Source: Alisma plantago-aquatica
Lineage: Eukaryota; Streptophyta; Magnoliopsida; Alismatales; Alismataceae
Length of the DNA stretch: 64,000 bases
Reading direction: 5' to 3'
NCBI GenBank assembly: GCA_963693085.1
Contig: OY856409.1
Location: forward strand, 501,364,303-501,428,302
The notes under the pieces are model-generated. The model worked only from the letters and a program-made list of their open reading frames with translations, had not been told where the DNA came from and ran no database searches. Numbering within the stretch: the first letter of the stretch is position 1; each line of letters opens with the position of its first letter. The translations under genes and the position numbers were made by a program. Below are positions 11,613 through 24,866 of this stretch, one piece after another.

Positions 11613-12582
11613 CTTGGGACAATCCCTGTTGATATGTCCCAGCTCCCCACAGAAGTAACAGATTTGATGTCCAAGCCTGCACTACCCACGATGATGCTTG
11701 TGACACTGCAGACACTCGAGTTGACCATTTTTGTTGTTTTGAGCGGGTCCACCTTCTGGTGCCTTCCTTTTCTTGTCCTGCTGCTTGCAGTGTTGACCTT
11801 GGTAATGATTATTATTCTTTTGTTGGTAGTTTTGTTGGTTATGATGTTGTTCTCTATTGTGGTTCTTCTTTCCAGCCCTACCTAGGTGATCCTAAAGATC
11901 TAGGGCAGCATCAAGGGCCTCATGTATTGTCTTGTAGCCTCGTCCAGAAAGTGAGTAGCTGAGATCCTCTTCTAGATCTCGAATGAACTTATTTTCTCAC
12001 TTCATCTCAGTCATCTCAGCTCTATACTTTTGAAGGACGTGGAACTTCATGGCATACTGAGTAACTATCATATCACCCTGAGGTCGTAGATAGATGAACT
12101 CAGCCTCCCATCGCATCTGACACATAATGACTCTTGAAAGCCTACACAAACTCCTCCCATTTGAGGAACTCGTCATCTGGATCTCTGGTGTCACAGAAGT
12201 TTTCCCACCAGAGATGTGTCAGACCTCTCAGCATGTGTGTCACGAACCTAACGGGGGACTCCTCAGAACAGTCCAAGTCATGAAAGCAATGCTCCAGGTT
12301 GCTGATCTAGGCCTCAGCCTTTCCCAGTACATCTAGCTCTTCCTCTCCAGCGAACATCTCTTGATTCACCTTGAGGAAGTCTATTAAGGTAACTTCATCT
12401 CTCCTCTGATGATGGCCTCTGTCTCTTCCTCCCATTGCATCGGCTAAGGCTCTGACCAGTACATTGTATGAAAGGGGAGGGTCTTCTCCTTGTGGATTTT
12501 CTCTATGCTCAGAGGGCTGATCACTCTCCCCATCATAGTGTGGGGGTGACTTATCATGCTTAGGGTGACACTTAGGGGCCAT
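11613..12582 (-). pseudogene. gag of element B (frameshifted, zinc knuckle intact)
   Basis: The start is the ATG at 12582-12580 (MAPK), 78 bp inside the PBS. The N-terminal part to 12307 is Asp/Gly/His rich. After a frameshift the capsid core continues at about 12194-11997. The nucleocapsid end has one intact CCHC zinc knuckle at 11660-11619 with the spacing C-x2-C-x4-H-x4-C, which would bind element RNA. Stops occur between the blocks. Confidence 0.82.
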
Positions 12583-12660
12583 CTAAAGAAGGAAAATAGA
12601 CATCCATAAGCATGCAGTGTAAATTATAAGATTCTACTATAGTGGCAATTCTACGTTTTT

Positions 12661-12672
12661 GCTCTAATACCA
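12661..12672 (-). other. Primer binding site of element B (tRNA-iMet type)
   Basis: On the minus strand this reads TGGTATTAGAGC, one transition away from the standard TGGTATCAGAGC that pairs with initiator tRNA-Met. It lies 5 bp inside the LTR edge at 12678. Confidence 0.83.
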
Positions 12673-12677
12673 CATTT

Positions 12678-15606
12678 TGTTACAACCTCCAAAAACATAC
12701 ACCATCCAAGCATAGAGAAAGTGTTTTCATACATGGGAGTTCATGAAAAAATCGTGACATAGTATCATTAATTAATTAAGGTCCATAGGAATTTAAAACA
12801 CCCACTTGTCGTGTCTTAATACATGCATACTAGAAAGAAATAGAATGTCCAACATCCTAATAACATAAAAAGAAATCCTAACATAAACTAAATATAAAGA
12901 TAAACTAGAGGAACACTCTAGAATGGCACCCCACCAGAGTAGGATCCAAAAGCTTCATGAACTGCACCTCCTACTGCAATAGATGCTATGACTGTTGTTG
13001 GTGTTTTCCTCCACCTATGTGCATCCACACATAGCCATACATTCAAAAACTAGTGTAAGTGGTTGGGTTTAATAATAGTAAATGAACATAACTTAAATAA
13101 TATTAAAACTATTATGAACTTTTATAAACCTTAATTATGGCTTAAAGGTGCATTCCTTAACTTGATTGCATTCCTGTTAGGGCACCTACTCAATGAACCA
13201 TAAACATACCAAACACACTGAAAGTGTACAGTCATCTGAACTCACTGAAAGTGAACAGTAACATAACATACCGAACACACTAAAAGTGAATAGTCATCTG
13301 AACACACTAATAGTGAACAGTAACATAACATACCGAACACATTAAAAGTGAACAGTCATCTAAACACAATGAAAGTGAATAGGCTTGGGCTTGAACCCAA
13401 AAAAATGAAGGGGGCTCATAAGGCATGAACCTTCCATATAAGTTAATGAGTAGGGTATAATTATTTTCTCTTAATCTGATCTTATCTTACATAGGATTCT
13501 CCACCCATGATCACATTACTGAACTGAAACATGAAGAGGTAAGTTCTTTTAACTGACCTGCTCTCAACATCAATCTTAATGCAGTAAAACTTACTAAGAT
13601 ATGCATATATATACATACCTCTTAAACATTAGGCACTCATATAACAACATATGAACATATGAACTATAAACATGATCAAAGGAACAAAATTGTATAAATG
13701 CAGTATATTAAAACCCAAGGCATGGGCCACTTAACTAATTTAGTAGGAACACCCCTCCTATTTTCTTGACTTCAGGGCCTTAATGTTTTACTGTCATAAA
13801 ACTCAAAACCCTAATCATTACCTTATAAACCTTAATTAGTTAAGTTTTGAAATCCGATAAATCATGGTCAAAATCATGAATTCAAACCTAGTCCATTGGC
13901 TAGATCTTGAAAACTTGATCAAAAATCATATATCACTCGACCTCATCGTATATACCAATAAAAAGATATTGGTTTTTTTACGTCATCCAATCAGAACTTA
14001 GATAAATCCTTTGTCCAAAAACTCGGGCTTGTATAAATAGGAAAAATGAAAAGACAAAAATGCTCATAGCCCTATTTTTCGACATAAGAGTGACAAGGGG
14101 TATTATGGTAATTCGAAACATACCCAAATTTCCCAAAACTCTCTAAAGAACCTATGTTTAACGATATCCAATGTGATGGGTGATTAAACCTCAACACCCC
14201 AAGCAGTCCTTCCCCTTTCATCCTGACTCCTCTCCCTTTCAGGCCACCATGTCTCAAAGCTTCTCCAGGAACAAACTCAAACAACATGAAAAAAGGGGTG
14301 AAGGGAAGTACTTGATGCCTCGATTCGGTGGTCTGAGAACATCACATCACGCATGTGCCAACAAACCGTACACCAAGCTCAGATACGGCCTCTCCATGGT
14401 TGAGAAATAGAGATATGATGCTTAAGTGAAAAGAGGGATCTATCATTACAAATAGACCAAACTGATGACAAACAAAGCTCCATCGACACACCATCATCAT
14501 TACAGACAAAAAAATTGAGGCAGGACCCACTCAAGATATGTCCTGCGATGAGCGTCGCTGACAGTTAGCGAGGGTGCTCTAGGTTGGAACAACCAAGCCC
14601 ATCTCATGAGAAATAGGTTATGCAGAATGGAGGGTACAGGCTAGGAGAAGCTAACCACGTATCCAATTGGAGGCTCGTTGCAATGAGAAATGGTAGTGTA
14701 GACATCATTTCCCGAGAGGAGGAGCGAGTCTGTGAAGGAGATCCATGACGGCTTAACCCAAATTGGCGATGTCAAAAAACTACACAACTATCGGAGATGC
14801 TCTAAGGGCCTTTAGGCACCATCGCAAGGCAAAATCCTATCATCATCTACATTCACCAGAGAAGTAGAAAGGGGGTAGATTGGGCATTTTTTGATGAGAG
14901 AGAAATAGGGTTAGCTACAAATATATATATGTTTGGATTAGCATCTTGGAACCATTGGGATCAAAATCTCTGATTGATTTTCTCTATAAAATGAGCAAAT
15001 TTGGCAATTTGTGAGGGGGGCAGACTACTCAGAGTCCCAGTTGGGGCAGGATCTAGGAGATGACCCGCTTGCCCTTGGATCCCCATCCAACGGTGGCTGG
15101 CATCTTGTGCATAAGTGAGGCGAAGAGAGGAATGTGTGACACATCAATGCATCGTACTTTGGCTGAAGTTTGTGAATATGTTTGTGTGACATTACATATA
15201 TTCACCCTCATAGGAAATCAATATGATTAACCCAAAAATCAAGGTTATATAGGTCCTAACTATATAGAAATCCCCAAAAATCATTTGAGGGGTCAATGAA
15301 GGTCAAAAAGCTTCTAAAATTTAACCATGACTTCCCGTTAACTTTTTAAACATTATTATGTATTGAAATTTCCTATGTTCTTAACGAGAAGCCCTAAGTC
15401 ATTTATTTAGGTTTAGATCCTAAAAAAATCCTATTAAATCATAGGAATAGCATTATCTTTCCAATCTGTCCATGATGTGAAATCCATCATTCTCTTTTTA
15501 CCATAATTTCATTACATCAATTATTATGGACTAAAAAGGCATAAATAATACCTCAAGGTATTTTGAACCAATAAAGAAGAAAATTTATGAAATACTTGGA
15601 ATTACA
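12678..15606 (-). repeat. 5' LTR of element B (right limit uncertain)
   Basis: The inner edge is fixed by the PBS and the terminal TGTTACAACC on the plus strand. The stretch is AT-rich, non-coding and free of recognisable protein. An outer edge at TTACA (15602-15606) would give inverted ends and a length of about 2.9 kb, close to the other chromoviral LTRs here, but no second LTR copy is available to prove it. Open stretches at 14072-14530 are too short and composition-driven to call. Confidence 0.55.
13203..13382. repeat. 62 bp tandem repeat, about 2.9 copies
   Basis: Units begin with ATACCAAACACAC or ATACCGAACACA at 13206, 13268 and 13330. Each unit is built from two half-units containing GAACACACTGAAAGTGAACAGT-like sequence. 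The array lies within the presumed LTR of element B. Confidence 0.85.
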
Positions 15607-15637
15607 TACCTAAGAAAAATGGTGATGTGAAAATATC

Positions 15638-16333
15638 CCTGGTCTAAGACCCACTATTATGCCCTTTTATTTCTTAGGTCCCCAATGGTTTAGACCTACT
15701 CATAGCAATCTTACACTTTTCTCTTGACCCTATTATGATATTAGCATGCTTTTATGTATGCTCGCATGAATGCTTGGTTACTTACTTACTTGGTTGAGCT
15801 ATTGTTCCTATGAATACTACTTTCATGTTTGATTATCATATGTTGACAAACCTTGAACATAATATAAAGAATTCCATTTTAATATAGTAGATATAAGAAA
15901 TGAAGAATATGCTTTGTATAAGAAAATGTCATCAAGTTTTCTCACCTTGTTTCAACTTCTTTTTAATAAGATGTTTCTATCCAAGAACCATTTATATATT
16001 ATTAAATTGTTACATGAATTTTCATAGAGTACTTAATGTTTTATTATTAATATGTTTTGTTTATCGAATTTGTAGTTTCCAAATGAAGATCCACTGCACT
16101 CAAGACTCAAGGCTTTGAAAGGCAATGAAAATGGGTATACTTGAATCTAGAAATGGGCACATATCTCTTATCTCCATGTTTAGTATATTTTCATATCTTG
16201 TTGTTACAACTTGTACATATATATTGCATGTGTGAAACCATGATCCATTCTAGGGACAAACGCCCTGGTCGACTCGCCTTTGGCTGTGTATCCATTAGAA
16301 GTGTTGACTTAGTGTACAAATAGTTCCATGACA
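15638..16333 (+). repeat. 5' LTR fragment of element H
   Basis: This aligns throughout with 38212-38948. It lacks a 49 bp block present in the right copy near 38285-38335. The similarity ends at CCATGACA here and CCATGATA on the right, which I take as the LTR end. No protein is encoded. Confidence 0.85.
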
Positions 16334-16334
16334 A

Positions 16335-16348
16335 ATGTATCAAAGCCA
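16335..16348 (+). other. Decayed PBS of element H (tRNA-iMet type)
   Basis: ATGTATCAAAGCCA sits one base after the inferred LTR end. It differs from the standard TGGTATCAGAGCCA by a few changes. The right-hand LTR copy is followed by unrelated sequence, as expected. Confidence 0.5.
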
Positions 16349-18864
16349 TTCACACAGACCTCTATATGTGTTTAAGGCATAGCATACCTTAAGAACCCAG
16401 GGAGGACTAAATTCCTTCCCTCAAGTTTAGAGAGTGTTCTAGCATATTATCTCTTTAAGGACCACCTAAGCCACCCAAGTATATTATGATTAGTTATTGT
16501 TCTCATCTCTTCATGTGGTTCTTCTCTCATGACAATTAACCACATGATCACTTGATTATTGGTAGCTTAGGAATAGGGAAACTAAAATTCATTTGAAACA
16601 ATGGAAGATGATTAAGATGATAATGTCATTATCTCACCATAAATTAAAAACCCTATTTGATGTGAGAAATTACTCTTGATATTGAGGTACTCATTCAAAC
16701 TCAGTAATATCAAATTAGATACAAGTGCTTTCTATGTTTGAGGTAAATCCCAATGTTAGTGAAATAAGATAGAACTCATGTTTCACACCTCATGTTTGAT
16801 AAGGTCCCTATTGACTACACCCATGTTTCCTATTGTTGATTAAACCTCTAAACATAGTTATTTTCACTCTATTATATGTGTACAATGATCGTGCCACAAA
16901 ATGACCATGTCTTTGGAGCCCTAGATTAGGATGTGAAGACCTATTACAAGAGGTAGATTCCCTATTGACCATTATTCCCCTTGTAGGCTCAATTTGAATA
17001 ATATGATGGACCTAGACATCGATCTCGCCCTATTAAGCTCAAACTCTTGGATTCCCAATTTGACTTCTCGATTACTAAAATCCACCCTTACCCTGATCTT
17101 GAATGGAGGGGAATGAAATTACGACATTGATCTTGCAAAACCTTGAAGTTTGGTTGCCCTATTACAATCTTGATGTTTGACTCATGATCTTGTGAAATAT
17201 GATTTGATAGTGGACACTTACCCTATTTGATATGCTTGATGACTAATAAATAATATGAACTATTTTTTAGACTAGGGTAGAAGTTAAATTTCTAACTCCC
17301 ACAGCCTAGGTCACATCTCTATTATGACTACATATCAATGATCATATTACTGATTATTTAGAGTTCGACAAAGTAACCCCTTCCACATGATTTTGATCTC
17401 ATGACCTAAGCCTCGAATGGGCCAAATCCATAATGATATCGGTGCTCAATATTGAATCATGTTTTGAAACATGTTAATGTTGACTATAGATTGTAGTTAA
17501 ATTTTATAGAAAGATTTTTATCTACATTCTTATCTAACCTCAAATGTCACCGAAAGTTTGAAGGATTAAGTATCCAAAGAATGAAAGCACATATGATGAG
17601 CATAATTCATTGGACCCGATTATGCCATCTCTGAAGGATGTAAGGAAAACTCACTAAGGAAGTGGCTAGAAGTAGGTGACCAAGCTTAGGAGTGAAGGTC
17701 ACCAAGAGGCCAATCCTAGGAGGGAAGGCCAACATGAAGACCAAGCCTAGGAGGGAAGGTCACTAAGAGGCCAAGCCTAGGAGGGAACGCCAACATGAAG
17801 ATCAAGCCTAGGAGGGAAGGTCACCAAGGCCAAGCCCAGGGAATGCCAACATGAAGACTAGGCCCAGGAGGGAAGGTCACGAAGAGCTCAAGCCTAAGAG
17901 GAAGGCCAACATGAAGGCCAAGCCCAAGAGGGAAGGTCACCAAGAAGACCAAGCCCAGGAGGGAAGGTCGCCATGACCCCGATGCTAGGACATAAAGCAA
18001 ATTATGCACACCTTAAAAGATGGAGAAAATTAGGGTTATAGACTTACACCCCCCCAAAAAAAAATTAATTAAGTGTGCTCTAATAACGTAAAGAAACCCC
18101 AAGAAGAATGTGTATAACATATCAGTAAAAACCTTAGGAGGGATAGATCCCTAAACCACCCCTAAGGTCTAAAGTAGGAGTCTAAACCCTAACTTTAAAA
18201 TGCTTGGTTCTATGACTTTAATATCCAAACTTGACTCTCACATTGATTTGATAAAATCTTGACTCACGATTAATGATCTTGATATTGATTTGATTCCTAT
18301 GACCACCCTATTTGGAGCTTGAGATCACCCTCGAGATATGATTAATGACTTCCATGTTCCTAAATAAAAAAATGTAAAATGATGATTATGTTAACTCACT
18401 TAATTGACTTAGGTTTAAGCTCCATGTGGACTAGGGTGGGCCTCTCCATCGATTTGAGCATGAAACTACGATGGTTGAAATATGATGTTTTCATCAAACT
18501 GTTGAAATATGAAATCTCAATCATGGATGTATGAACCCCACCTAAGATAATGTATAAGGTAGAATCCTAAATGTTGGGATTGAAATTCATGTTGTACTCT
18601 TGATATAATAGCTCTATTTGTTTGGCTAGATATATGATCTCTCCAAATTTGGTGAAATATAGGATGATCTCTCCAAAATTGTGACTCATGTGTTGATACT
18701 CCCAATTTGATGATCTATGTGACTATGTGTTGACTGTGATGCTCGATTGTTTGATTTTTGGGTGAGATGGATATTGTAAGTGGTGATGAGATCTTATGAG
18801 AACTATGACGATCTTGATGTTTAATGGGAAAATTGAATCTCAATTCACGACTTGATTTAATTTT
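16349..18864 (+). other. Non-coding interior of element H
   Basis: About 2.5 kb without recognisable gag or pol similarity on either strand. It contains a minisatellite at 17689-17985. Retention of PBS and PPT without coding sequence resembles a large retrotransposon derivative, a class that depends on proteins from another element. That reading is inference. Confidence 0.5.
17689..17985. repeat. Minisatellite with alternating half-units of about 30 bp
   Basis: Units of the type CCAAGCCTAGGAGGGAAGGT followed by CACCAAGAGG alternate with units followed by CAACATGAAGA (AAGGC or AACGC in place of AAGGT). The higher-order unit is about 58-62 bp. The array is degraded, with small indels near 17825 and 17890. 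Confidence 0.85.
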
Positions 18865-18895
18865 GGGGACAAAATTTCTTTTAATATGTGGAGGA
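18865..18895 (+). other. Chromovirus pol tail and polypurine tract of element H
   Basis: TTTGGGGACAAAATTTCTTT followed by a purine-rich TGTGGAGGA directly precedes the LTR start TGTGATAACC. This is the usual end of plant chromoviral pol and the usual place of the polypurine tract. Confidence 0.75.
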
Positions 18896-19138
18896 TGTGA
18901 TAACCTAGACTTTTCTCTCTCCTCATGTATGTGTCATACAATTCATCTTTGCACTCTATCCCTAAATTTATTGATTTGAGTTGTTGTGATGCTTTTTGAA
19001 GTTGTCTCATGCACACATGATGAGTGCTGACACTCAAATTGATTTTGAGACTAAGGTTGAACCTAAGTCATACATCACCCTTTTCATATATAGTTTGATC
19101 TCATTTATATGTATGTCTATATCCTAACCCCATGCTCA

Positions 19139-19147
19139 TTATATATA
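19139..19147 (+). promoter_or_regulatory. Predicted TATA box in the LTR of element H
   Basis: TTATATATA followed by GGGCAC, about 244 bp into the LTR and ahead of the GC-rich part. A prediction from sequence only. Confidence 0.35.
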
Positions 19148-20155
19148 GGGCACTCTTACATTTCCAATGCATCAAATTTTGTCCAATTTGGAACTCAAAT
19201 GAGGAAGATATGCTCAATTGATGGTTTAAACTTTAAAACCCCAATCTCTAACATTATACTCATATGTTTTACCTTTGGGCCGGATTTGCCAAGCCTAAAT
19301 AGGGGCATCCGCATGTGCAAGGCCCACTGTTGGCCTTTTGTTATCCACTGTTGGTATGGCCCTTTCTTTTTCATCTAATAGCCTACCTTGTTTCCCTAGC
19401 TTTATTTTCTAGACTTAGGATTGTTCCTTCTCAGATTTGAGTTTCCATCTGATGGCCATGATCTTTCCCCTTTTCTGTACCTCGACTAATGAAGGTGGCA
19501 TCAGTGGCCACCTACCCCTCCCTTTTCCTCCTCCAATCCACGGCGATCAAGCCCCTTTTGGAAGATATTGACGAGCCCATTACTTGCCTCTAGTTTCCCT
19601 CTCTCGTTTCCCTCCCTTTCACACTTCTTTTGGGTTCCCTAGTACCCTAATTTTCTCCCTTTCTTCTCTCACCCTACCCAGCTGCGATGCTACGGCCTTA
19701 TTTTGGGCTTCTCCTCTTCAGGGCTCCTCCCAATGTACAAAACCCGCCAACATGCTCGTGAGGGTCTGGCGAGCGGAGGCATCCTCCTCCTGAGCTCGCT
19801 CATACCCTACACGCTACCCACATGCATGCATCAGCAAACACTGCCTCCATTAGTTTTGGTTTAGGAGAGGGTCTGCCTCCATGAAGGAGATGATGCCTAG
19901 GTCATCCGATCACATCTGGACGGTCGGTCCCCACCCCTGAGCAGCCCCTCTCTCACCCTATGTGTCATGCCATCAGCACCTCTCAGCCAAGGAGAGACCG
20001 CCAGTAGTCTGGGCCCACTTCCTTGCTCACCCCGAGAAACACATGCGGGAAACCATAGTCAATGTGGTTGCTAGTGATGTGGAGAGTTGAGTTGTAGCTC
20101 ATGAGCGGCCCCCATCACTGTCAGACTGAGCAAGCAGTCGGGCGACGTCGAGGCT

Positions 20156-20160
20156 GGGTA
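20156..20160. repeat. Target site duplication of element T (left)
   Basis: GGGTA directly before the 5' LTR, repeated as GGGTA at 31399-31403 directly after the 3' LTR. Five base pairs is the usual length for Ty3/gypsy integrases. Confidence 0.95.
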
Positions 20161-23100
20161 TGTGACAAAGTGAGTTTTTATAATATTTTCTATCTCTTAA
20201 AAGTTTTATTATCAAATTTGTTGACCAAAATACCCTCATATACTTCCCTCACTCAATTGAACAAAGATGAGTCACAAATTGCAAAGAAAATGCAAACCCT
20301 AGTATGCTATGATGATAAAATACATGTGTTAGTGTATTTAGTAAATGAACATATCAAATATTGGAATTTGGATCTCAAACTTATACCACAGCTTCATGAC
20401 GACCTTATAAAACTACCCCTAAAGTTTTGTTGCATTTGGATCAACCAATTATGAGATATGACCAATTTATTTTGGTGCATATTCCATTCCATTTTGGACC
20501 TTAGGGCCTAAGTTTCAGATTCCCATTTGATATATATGTCATGCACCCCTTTTTCTTGGTTGGAGGCGGAATTGCAAACCAGGGATCAACAATGACTATC
20601 CAATCAGTTGATCAGGGATCGCATGAGATCTAACAGACCCCGGGTCATCCCTAACCTCCCGCAAGACCAAGTCTCCACCTCCAACAGAACATCAACTCAT
20701 CCAAAAGATCTAGCGGTCAAATCTCATTCCCTCTCCATGAGATATTTGGAGGAAGCTTTCTACTTCCCAAAACGAATCTAACAACCCTATACTCACCTCC
20801 CCTTGTCCACGGAATAGAGAGAATGAACTCCTGACTTCTCGCCCCATTCCAGGCGGCGGCGACTAGTTTTAGGGCTTCATCGCCTAGCCTCCCAAACACC
20901 TTTTTAACCCCTCCACTAGCTTCTCTAACCTTCCTTTCTTCGTCTCCCATCACTAATTGTGCCAAGAGTCCCCCCTTCCTTCCCGGCCTTGAGCACCCTC
21001 ACCTTGCTTGATCCCGACCCTTCTCCTTCCCTCCAGATCCTCTACTTCTCAGTCAACTGGGGCTACACATTCCTGGGATCCCGGCGAGTCGAGCAGCACC
21101 CCCGGTTGGAGCCACGAAGGTCTAGAACCTCGGGTCGACTAGCCGCCGCAGCTGAGCTCAAAAGTGCCATCGTCGGCGAGGTCCAGGGCATGTCGAGTAG
21201 CAAAGAGTGGAAACAGAGTCTCACGAACCTCACGCAGAGCTTCGTGACCCCTCAATCCAACCGGAGGGTAGGTAAAACCTTAGAACCCAATTTCAATTCA
21301 TCGAGCCTCATGTCATCGTAATCGGAGATGTAGTCCACCTCCCGCAAGCTTCTTGGGCTTGTTGAACTTGGGGAGATCCCACGAATGAAACCTGCTCACG
21401 CTCACGCACTCAGAACCCACCTAGCTACCCCACCCCTTCACCATTCCTCGCTACAGCAAGCTGGTGCCATTGTACGGGCAACAGACGAATCGAATAAGAT
21501 GAAAACCCCCCTCTGACAATGTGTTGTCACGCGCAAATGCTTCAACCCCAAGGGCACTGACGTCCTTTACTCCCAACCATAACCCTGTTGATCGAGGTTG
21601 GCTCATGGGTAAAGGAGAGGATCCACGGATCCGGATCCCTCCTCTGATCTGCGAGACCGGCCACCTTTTTCTTTTTTTTTATTTTTCTTTTAATTCCTTA
21701 GAAATTACCTGATTGGTCAGAACGTATGAAAACCCTAGAAAATGATAGGATTATAAGAAAATATCGAACCAATATACCTTTTTCATCAAAAAAATGTGAT
21801 CTATTTAAATAAAATATTTTTAAGTCCTAGATCTGATTCCTTCTCTGAATACATGGCCTACATACCTAATGACCTCTTAATATTTATATATATTGTATGA
21901 TAATGGTCATCATTGATTTAAGATCCACTTTAGGGACTACCTAAACACTAATTGAGGTCCTGATCACCACATTACTCAAAATCCTATCTAAGAAGGATAG
22001 TGGATTCAATCGTTGTGAAAAACCCTAATTTCCAGTTTCCTCTCTTCCTAATGTATACTTTATACAACTTTATGAAAAACCCTAACCATTAATTGTCCTT
22101 CAATGACTTGAACGACCCTGACCTTAGAGTCTAACTTTGATCTCTCGAATTATATGTATCCTAAAAGTGATATCCTCAAATGACCTAAATCCTAATAACA
22201 AACCCTAATGTGGAATGATGAGAACCCATGGTGACTTTAGGTTTTTGTTATATTTCAGGGTGATCTACTATCTTTCTCATAATCTAGGACTTGTGGAATC
22301 CATATCTGAAAATTAAAGGTACGTGGATATAATTATATGACTAGATTTGTTGGATGTTGAATATATGTACTTGCTTGCTTGTAATTGAAATACATTGCTG
22401 GATGTATATGTATGTATATTGACAATCTCTGCTTTGAACAACTAATAACATAAATGAACAATAACATGAAATGTAGTTACTAGTGGTGCTCATTAATCTC
22501 CCTAATAGAGAGGGAAAGTATTAATGTTGACTAGCACCTCCCTAATGGTACAAGGTACGCAGGGAGATCCCTAATGGTACAAGGTACACGGGGATAGGGC
22601 CCAATATATATGTTTGTGCTAAGTCCACCACAGTAATGCATATTCATTCTAAATGAGGTTAATAACTTGGGATTACCTGATTTTCTGCCTTTAAATAATG
22701 TTTTCATTCTCTTTCTCCAATTTTGAGTATTTTATATACCAACATAATATAGCTTTTAATTACACGTACCAACTTTGTTGATGTTTTTGTTTCTCGTATT
22801 TTCTAGGTACAAACAACAGATGAAGCATTTCAAAGTACTAGAAGCCACTAAATAATGAGCTTGGAGGATATTAGATAGATCTCCACTTCTCACCTTATTC
22901 ATTTCAGTTAGATAGTTTATTCTTCTAGATGATGTAATAGGATGGTATAGATCCTATGTAATAATAGTATTTTCTTTTTCATAGACTTATTCTTCTTCCT
23001 TCTCAATTATTAGTATGTATGACTTTATCTTATATCATTGAATGAAGTATTGTGTGGCTATCTATTGATGATGTGGGCATGATCTTGTCTTATCTCTATT

Positions 23101-23216
23101 TTTTTTAGTTGGTTATCCTAATTTCTTATATTTTCCCTTTTGACATTTATAGATATGAGTGTACGCATATTTGTGTATGTCACTAAGGAAAGTATATAGA
23201 AATTGGGGTCGTCACA
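20161..23216 (+). repeat. 5' LTR of element T, 3056 bp
   Basis: Runs from TGTGACAAAG to GGGGTCGTCACA. A GC-rich block lies at about 20800-21700, flanked by AT-rich sequence. A 120-residue open stretch at 20959-21321 recurs in the 3' LTR, but LTRs are copies of each other so this is not evidence of coding. Short direct repeats of CCCTAATGGTACAAGGTAC occur near 22540-22590. Confidence 0.95.
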
Positions 23217-23755
23217 ATTGGTATCAGATCTGAGTTCACACATCAAGTCACATGAACTTCATTCACCCTATTTTGAGTCTAGGGTAGTCCTTCAGTTAGG
23301 GATGTGAAGGGTGGAGGTGTCTAGGATAGCATCTGCCATGGGTCTGACTAAAGTCTCCGAGCCACTTAGCTTGGCAATCACGAGGCTACCTTTATGGCAG
23401 TATAAGTCTACCTGGACGATACCCAAAGTGTCCCCTATTCTTGGGCGTACCTTAATTTAGGAACCTTCTCATCTATAGATTTTCCCTCTCATCCCTTCTC
23501 TAGGAAAATTTCCCCTGTCATCCATGTTTTAAAATATCCCTCTTACCTTTGTTATAAGGTTAGGAAGGAGTCTCTCTATTTAGAAAGTCCTAAGGATCGA
23601 CTGATAAGGATTTTAGGATATCCTCCATAAATCATAACATTAAGAACATTAACAATTGATAAAGGAGAATAATGAAATATCATGTGATGATAAAAATGAT
23701 AATGATGAGAATAATTGTTGAATAATAAATCTAATATGTCCTAATTAATTTTAGG
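23217..23755 (+). other. PBS and untranslated leader of element T
   Basis: TTGGTATCAGATCTGAG begins at 23218, one base after the LTR, and matches a tRNA-iMet primer site apart from the A-T at its tenth and eleventh positions. About 525 bp of leader follow to the gag start, with no other feature seen. Confidence 0.88.
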
Positions 23756-24866
23756 ATGCCTCCTAAGACTCACAACTCAAAGGCCTCAGAGGAATCGTCC
23801 TCTAAGAAGAGAAAAGAGCCTAAAACCTCTAAAGTACCCGATCCCGATGCTGCAGCCAAGGAAAGGTGGGAAGAACAGAAGAAAATCCTTCTAGATTTTA
23901 TGGAAACCCTCACCACAAAAGGAACCCCTGAACCCAGCTCCTCTAGGAAGAAAGAAGTGATGGTGATAGACTTTATTAAGCTTAACCTTGATTCCTTTTG
24001 GGGGGAGGATCAGCCTGAGGTCATGGACAAGGTTGAGGCCTGGGTTTTATCCATAGAGAATGGTTTTTGTACCCTAGAAATACCCAATGAGAAGAAGGTC
24101 AAGTTTTCCACCCATATGCTTAAGGGAGGAGCAAAAATCTGGTGGGAGAACTACGGCGGGAATAGGGGTGAGGAAATAGACAACATGGGGTGGGAAGCCT
24201 TCAAAACCCTCTTCACTGATCGTTTTATGCCCATAGCCAAGAGGAAGAGGAAGGAGAAGATGTACATGGAGTTGAGGAAGGGTAGTCTTTCAGTAGCTGA
24301 TTACACTTGGAAGTTTAGGCTTCTGGAGCATTATGCACCCATTAGGAATGAAGACCGCCTTACTGAACACTATGTTGACTACCTCTCTGCCCACCTAAAA
24401 ACCCTAGTCATAGCCTCTCATCCCAGAAGCATAGATGAAGCCCTAGATATGGCCCTCAAGTAGGAGAGAGAGCAAGGCATGCAGCAACCTTCCAGCATGG
24501 GGTACTTAGGGTTAACCACAACTGAAGAGGATAAGTTTAGGAAGTTCAACTCTGGCCATAGAAATAAGGGATCAGGGAAACGAGGAGGTTCAGGAAAGGG
24601 AGGACAGAAAACCCACCAGAACCAGCCAAGGATGAATCATCCCAAGTGCAAGACTTGTGGGCATTTCCATAGTGGGGTATGCCGCCACACCAAGCCAGTC
24701 TACTATAAATGTAAGAAGGAGGGTCATTTTGTCGCCAAGTGCCCCACTCCCTCCATCTTTGGAAATCCTGCGGTAGGTGCTCTGCAGCCTCAGGGACATC
24801 GCAATGGTAGGGTATTTGTAGTAAATGTAGAAGAGGCCAAGGCAAATCCAAACCAGCTCTGTGAAG
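23756..24866 (+). pseudogene. gag of element T
   Basis: The frame opens at the ATG at 23756. A Lys-rich N-terminus is followed by the Retrotrans_gag core (about residues 90-235, with AKIWWENY and FTDRFMP). A TAG at 24461-24463 interrupts the frame between the core and the nucleocapsid part, where CAG would read Gln. The zinc knuckle near 24700-24752 reads YYKCKKEGHFVAKC, so the first Cys of C-x2-C is Tyr (a TGT to TAT type change). The frame is then open to a possible 5' splice site at 24867; unspliced it would stop at 24884-24886. Confidence 0.9.

Larger units (their letters stand above)
9359..15606 (-). mobile_element. Chromovirus-type Ty3/gypsy element (element B), truncated by element A
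   Basis: Minus-strand coding remnants run gag, protease, RT, RNase H, integrase start, preceded by a tRNA-iMet PBS and an LTR. The coding sequence stops at 9359, where element A begins, in the middle of the integrase zinc-binding region. The rest of B should lie beyond the window start. The right limit near 15606 is a guess from a terminal TTACA and from the 3 kb LTR length of relatives in this window. Confidence 0.82.
18896..20160 (+). repeat. 3' LTR of element H, part 1
   Basis: Starts TGTGATAACC after the polypurine tract. It goes from AT-rich to GC-rich sequence after about 19400, as does the LTR of element T. A TATA-like TTATATATA lies at 19139-19147. It is interrupted at 20160 by element T. 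Confidence 0.72.

Noticed and set aside
14072..14530. Several 60-76 codon open frames
   Set aside because: Overlapping on both strands in presumed LTR sequence, no similarity to known proteins.
17821..18009. Minus-strand frame with repeated Leu/Pro/Gly segments
   Set aside because: It is a translation of the minisatellite at 17689-17985.
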